From Sanderia malayensis (taxonomy: Eukaryota > Cnidaria > Scyphozoa > Semaeostomeae > Pelagiidae), in the NCBI GenBank assembly GCA_013076295.1, contig RQOL01000855.1, forward strand, positions 3,410,001-3,474,000: a DNA stretch of 64,000 bases. Reading direction: 5' to 3'. Below, piece by piece: positions 60,150-64,000 of the stretch. The translations under genes were made by a program, and so were the position numbers. Below the pieces are notes generated by a model. That model was not told the origin of the DNA. It did not search any database and was given only the letters and a program-made list of their open reading frames with translations. The stretch's first letter is position 1. Every line of letters starts with the position of its first letter.

Positions 60150-63100
60150 ATGTTTAAGACGAGTAATTCAATTGAAACGCTCATCCTGTCGTCGAGTGAA
60201 CAAAAAGACCCGGGTAGGCATGAGAAGAGCAAATGCTTTCTTCCAGAGATTGTGTGGCTGCCTGAAGACAAGCAGTCAGAGAAGTTCACATTTCCTCAGC
60301 TCTCTCCAGCGCTCCTGTCGCAAGAAACTCCCTTCAGCTTGGACTCAAAGGTGCCACTTATTCCCGCACTCGATGACATAATGGTCTTGTGCACAACGAA
60401 ACTAGGAACGAAGGTGAGTTTACGATGTTAAAGTTGTATCCTGTGTTGTTTTTCTCACCTACTTTAGCATTGTTTTCATCTATTTTCTTGGTAAAGAATG
60501 TTACTTGTATGATATTTTCGTGAGATGATGCATAAAAGTATTCTCGTCCAATGATGAATCGTTTGTGCTTTTCATTTTGTATTATATTTTTTTAGAGATT
60601 TCGGAGCCCTCAAGATGCAGACTTTGACCGAACGCCCAACTCGCCAAATCTCAATTACAATTTTCTACACGACCCACATCTGAAGAAATATCTTTCCAGA
60701 CCACCTGTGAGGAAAAGCCTCGTAAACCAAGGTATCACACATTTCTATATTGTTGTTATCTCATTTCTACCAATTAGAGATTTCTGAACACGTTGAAACC
60801 ATTTCTTGACGTATGGCACAAATCTTTTACAGCTAGTTACACAGTCTATTTTACTATTTCACCATTGACGTATGAGATTTAAACTGAAATATTTGAAGCT
60901 GATCGAAGTTTCACTGTCATTGAGGCCTGGTAACTTTGTTTCCAGGTCTGATAACGGAGGATGGCTTTGTGAAATGCTCCACAAAGGAGTTCAACGAATT
61001 CAGACAGTGGATAAGGCGGTTGAAATTGAATAGCATGGAGGCTGCAACTCGAAGAAATGCAAAAGGGGAGAATGCAGACAACAAAAATTCGAAATGCAGG
61101 CAAACGGAGCACAGCATTCAACTGCTGGAAACGATGCATCGTAAGCAGGTCTTGGCAAAACAGAACTGCAGAGAGAAAAAGAAGAAAGACTGTGAAGAGA
61201 GGAAAAAGTATGCTTATAAATATCATTACTATTGCTTTCAGCATTGGTTAATTTAATTGTTGTCATCTTCATAGTCGTCGTCTAATTCGGCATTATTATC
61301 TTGTTACCTCCTTTTTTTTCCTCTCAATCACCATTTGGACTTTTTCTTTTTTCATAACTTTTTCCTCGTTAATGCATGACGCTTTTATTCATCATCATTA
61401 ACAATTTTTTCCTCGTTTTCTTTTCTTCTTAATCACCATGTTTTTCATCATTGTCATCTTCATCGTCTTTATGTTTTTCTTCGCAAATTTTGTCAATGCT
61501 CTACAAAAGAGAGCTATTTCTGCCCCTTCTATACTGTGGGTGTTTGCATTTTGTTTTGTGAAGATTGATGAAGAACATAGAGCAGGACATTAGAAGCAAA
61601 GAGCAGAAGAAGGCAGAGAGGATCAAGTCTCGAGTTGTGACGTTTAAGCAAAAGGAGAATGAAATGGGGCAGCGAAGAGCTTCGAATATTCGCAAAGAGA
61701 AGCAGGTAGTGGTTCAAGCAAGTTATTTTTTTACATTATCACTAACTGCCTTTATGTGTACAATCTGCTGTGATTTAATGTGCTTTATTGTATTTCTAGT
61801 TGAAGTCGATGAGGATGGAGCAACTTTCTGAGAAGGACGAACAGTATATGAAGAGAAAACAAGAACTCTCGGAAATGAGAAAATCCAGGCGCAAGAAGAA
61901 AGAGGCTGAGGTGATGTTTAATTTCATGTGTCTTCTTGCATATTGTAGCAAAAGGTGTTGAAATACTTTGGTAGTCAACTGTTATGTCAATCTATATTAC
62001 TTATTTGGGACAGTGCAAGTGTTGATGAACTTCGCGATGGATGTTTTGTGTGCTAATATTGTTGTGTATATTTTAATTTTTTAGGCCATCGAGAAATGGA
62101 GGCGTCGTCAATCCTACTGTTTGAAGATTATGCAGGAAAAAAAACTACAACTTGCAAGAGAAACACAGGAGAGGAAGAACAGGATCAAAAATCGCAATGA
62201 TGTATTAGAAAGGGGAAGGCGAAAGATGGAACGTAAGTACTTTTGATAATATAGTATGGATTGTAATCTTACTACAGTAAAGTTCCCCTTTTAAGAAACC
62301 AATTTCACGAAAATAGCTTTATTGGTTTCTTATGTGAAAATATACTTCAAAACAGGGTATATGTACCATGATAGAAGAAACAAGAATAACTTTTACACTT
62401 GCTGTTAGCATAGTTGAAGACATATTTGAAAATATATAGATTAGATAAGCCACACTTCTGCGTTTGAACTACATAAACCATCTTATAATATTACTTTATA
62501 CCTTTTTAAAATAAACTCAATATGAATCAGCCTGCAGATTTCAGCCTGCAGATGTTTTATTTAGCAAAATCAGCCCTGAGTTTCTTATGACACGGTTTCT
62601 TAAAGGCAGGACTTTACTGTATTCATATTCAAGCCAATTGGATGACCAGCGGTCTTAAATTGACTAATGGGTTGACTTAGACCTTAGTGGAACATATTTT
62701 GGACCTCCGAAATCTTTCGTCGCAGAGTAGACTGTTTCAAACATCTAATTGAGTTGACTGGAATACTGGTTATCTCGAAAATATCACCGTTTTGATTAAA
62801 TCGTTTTTTCCATCATGAGAAAATCTCGAACCCTCGCTATATTGACCAAGTTTGCACTTTTCTTTTGTGTTGACACAGTGATAGTCAACTGTATCATCGT
62901 AGCTGTTAAAATCAAGTATAATTTTGTCATTCGTTTTTTAGAGGCCCTCGAGAGGTCGACACAGTTGAGCCGAGAATTGGCATCAAAGAACTTGCAATAT
63001 GCAAACAGTCTGATGCAAAGGACCGAGGCTAGGAAGGAAGCCGAGATCAAGAGATGGCATGACAAGCATTGCAAAACATCACCCAACACCCAACGGAACC

Positions 63101-64000
63101 TCGCGAACTTTACCAAGTCAGAGTCAGATTCAGATATGCCAAATGATGATTCCAATGCACGAGGAGCTACGAATGATTTTAAAGACAGCTCTACAGCTTA
63201 CCAAGTAATACCTGCTTATTAATTCGCGTATGATTCTCGCAAGGCATTGACGCCCTGGGAATCCATCACGTTCTAAGTTAAGCAATGCAGCTTTGTAGAT
63301 ACCCCGGGGTGCAATGATATAGGTTCAAGCTTTCACTCGTGTTCAAGTTGACATTGCAATTTGAGATGACGTGTTTATTATTTGATAATTGAGCAAATAT
63401 TCATGCTAACCTCTTGATTAGGTTATTCTGTACCGTTGACGATAAAATCTATGTATTGCTTGGTTCCCGTGGCCGACTTTGTCAGCAAAACGTTCATTTT
63501 TGTGCAGAAAAAGTTGGATCGAATTCATGAAGAAGACGTCGCCATTCCGCACATTGAAGTCATTGAGTGCACAGGAAGCAATCATTCTGCAATGTCTTTT
63601 GAGGAAGATGGACCGCAGTACACGGTACCGACTGTCGCTGTCATTGAAAGTAATCAGACAACAGCTGCGTCTTCGGATGCTGCCATGATGAAGGAGAGCA
63701 AACAGAAGTTGAACGCCAATGATGACAAGAACGGACTGGGAGAAGTCTCAAGCGTGTCGGACATGAATCACAGTGCATCATCTCGCAAAATGGCCATGGA
63801 TATTGCGAAGCTTGCATTGATGCAAGCTGTTGAACAGTTGGGTTGTGACATGGGACGCGTAAGAAGTGGCAAGATCGTGACCGCTGCTGGTATGGACAGG
63901 CAGCGTTCGCGTGGGAATGTCCCTTTGGCTTCTGCTGGCAGTGGGGGTAGTCGTGAAAGGAGATCTCGGCTGACCATGACAAATTCGTCATCAAGACTTC
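60150..64000 (+). CDS. Fibrous sheath-interacting protein 2-like gene, 5' part, runs off window
   Basis: Exons 60150-60413, 60596-60731, 60946-61207, 61564-61705, 61800-61910, 62085-62232, 62942-63204 and 63508-64000 (open) join in phase to about 606 codons. Residues about 70-170 contain KVPLIPALDDIMVLCTTKLG, LHDPHLKKYLSR and LITEDGFVKCSTKEFNEFRQ. These match the N-terminal region of FSIP2 (xPVIPG...TxLGxK; LHDPHL..Y; G.I......V.C...E.N.YR), a large sperm-tail fibrous-sheath protein. Then follows about 250 residues of highly charged Lys/Arg/Glu coiled coil, and a Ser/Asn-rich tail region. A flagellar/ciliary role is inferred from the vertebrate family. Recognition is from memory of conserved motifs. 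The C-terminus is not in the window. Confidence 0.7.
62275..62619. mobile_element. TA-flanked MITE (CAGTAAAG...AAGAAACC family) in the FSIP2-like gene
   Basis: The terminal inverted repeats begin CAGTAAAGTTCCCC (left) and CAGTAAAGTCCTGCC (right, inverse). Both continue into TTTAAGAAACC and are flanked by TA (62273-62274 and 62620-62621). The 345-bp non-coding body has several TTTCTTATG/AAGAAACC words. It is in the intron between exons ending at 62232 and starting at 62942. Confidence 0.8.

Noticed and set aside
62085..62232. Apparent frameshift at an A8 run in the FSIP2-like gene
   Set aside because: Careful codon counting shows GAA AAA AAA reads through in frame; no frameshift is needed.

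Overview
This is a eukaryotic, almost certainly invertebrate-metazoan, nuclear window. It is AT-rich and carries intron-rich orthologues of conserved animal genes with ordinary GT-AG splice sites, three probable U12-type introns, two GC-AG introns, a rhodopsin-family GPCR, tRNA-derived SINEs and many small DNA transposons. The mixture (a metazoan ARHGAP39, an invertebrate-style TIR protein, no vertebrate features) would fit an early-branching animal such as a sponge or cnidarian. That placement is inference only.

Layout, left to right. (1) 841-14085, +: the 3' 15 coding exons of an ARHGAP39/Vilse-type WW-MyTH4-RhoGAP protein, with an intronless GPCR (8563-9666, +) nested in one intron. (2) 15005-24421, +: complete CPSF3 (CPSF73), the pre-mRNA 3'-end endonuclease, 24 coding exons and 684 residues. 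(3) 25927-28598, +: a three-exon small secreted basic protein that I cannot name. (4) 30776-31138 (-) and 38329-38631 (+): two divergently transcribed single-pass membrane proteins with C-terminal PPxY motifs. The DNA between them holds a 1.3-kb MULE-like element and a 3.5-kb foldback element. (5) 39190-50395, +: complete PSMD2 (Rpn1), 21 coding exons and 912 residues. (6) 51039-55860, +: an 11-exon, 743-residue protein with a predicted myristoylation site, armadillo-like repeats, a TIR domain with the NADase-type glutamate, and a C-terminal SAM-like domain. (7) 56905-58882, +: complete Rab GDP-dissociation inhibitor, 3 exons and 448 residues. (8) 60150-64000, +: the 5' part of a gene resembling fibrous sheath-interacting protein 2 (FSIP2), running off the window.

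The host genes are unrelated housekeeping and signalling genes with no operon-like logic. The unusual content lies in the TIR protein and the repeats. The foldback element has inverted arms built from 178-bp tandem units and is bounded by an exact 11-bp target duplication. Other repeats include a family of TA-flanked MITEs with a shared CACG...TATAAG end, a nested hAT element with an exact 8-bp duplication, and a 1.28-kb element with a 46-bp perfect terminal inverted repeat and 9-bp duplication. Two near-identical intronic copies of a SINE-like composite carry what looks like the first coding exon of the helicase gene IGHMBP2.

Coordinates of spliced genes were derived by hand from splice consensus, reading phase and family similarity. 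Coding lengths were checked to be in frame end to end.
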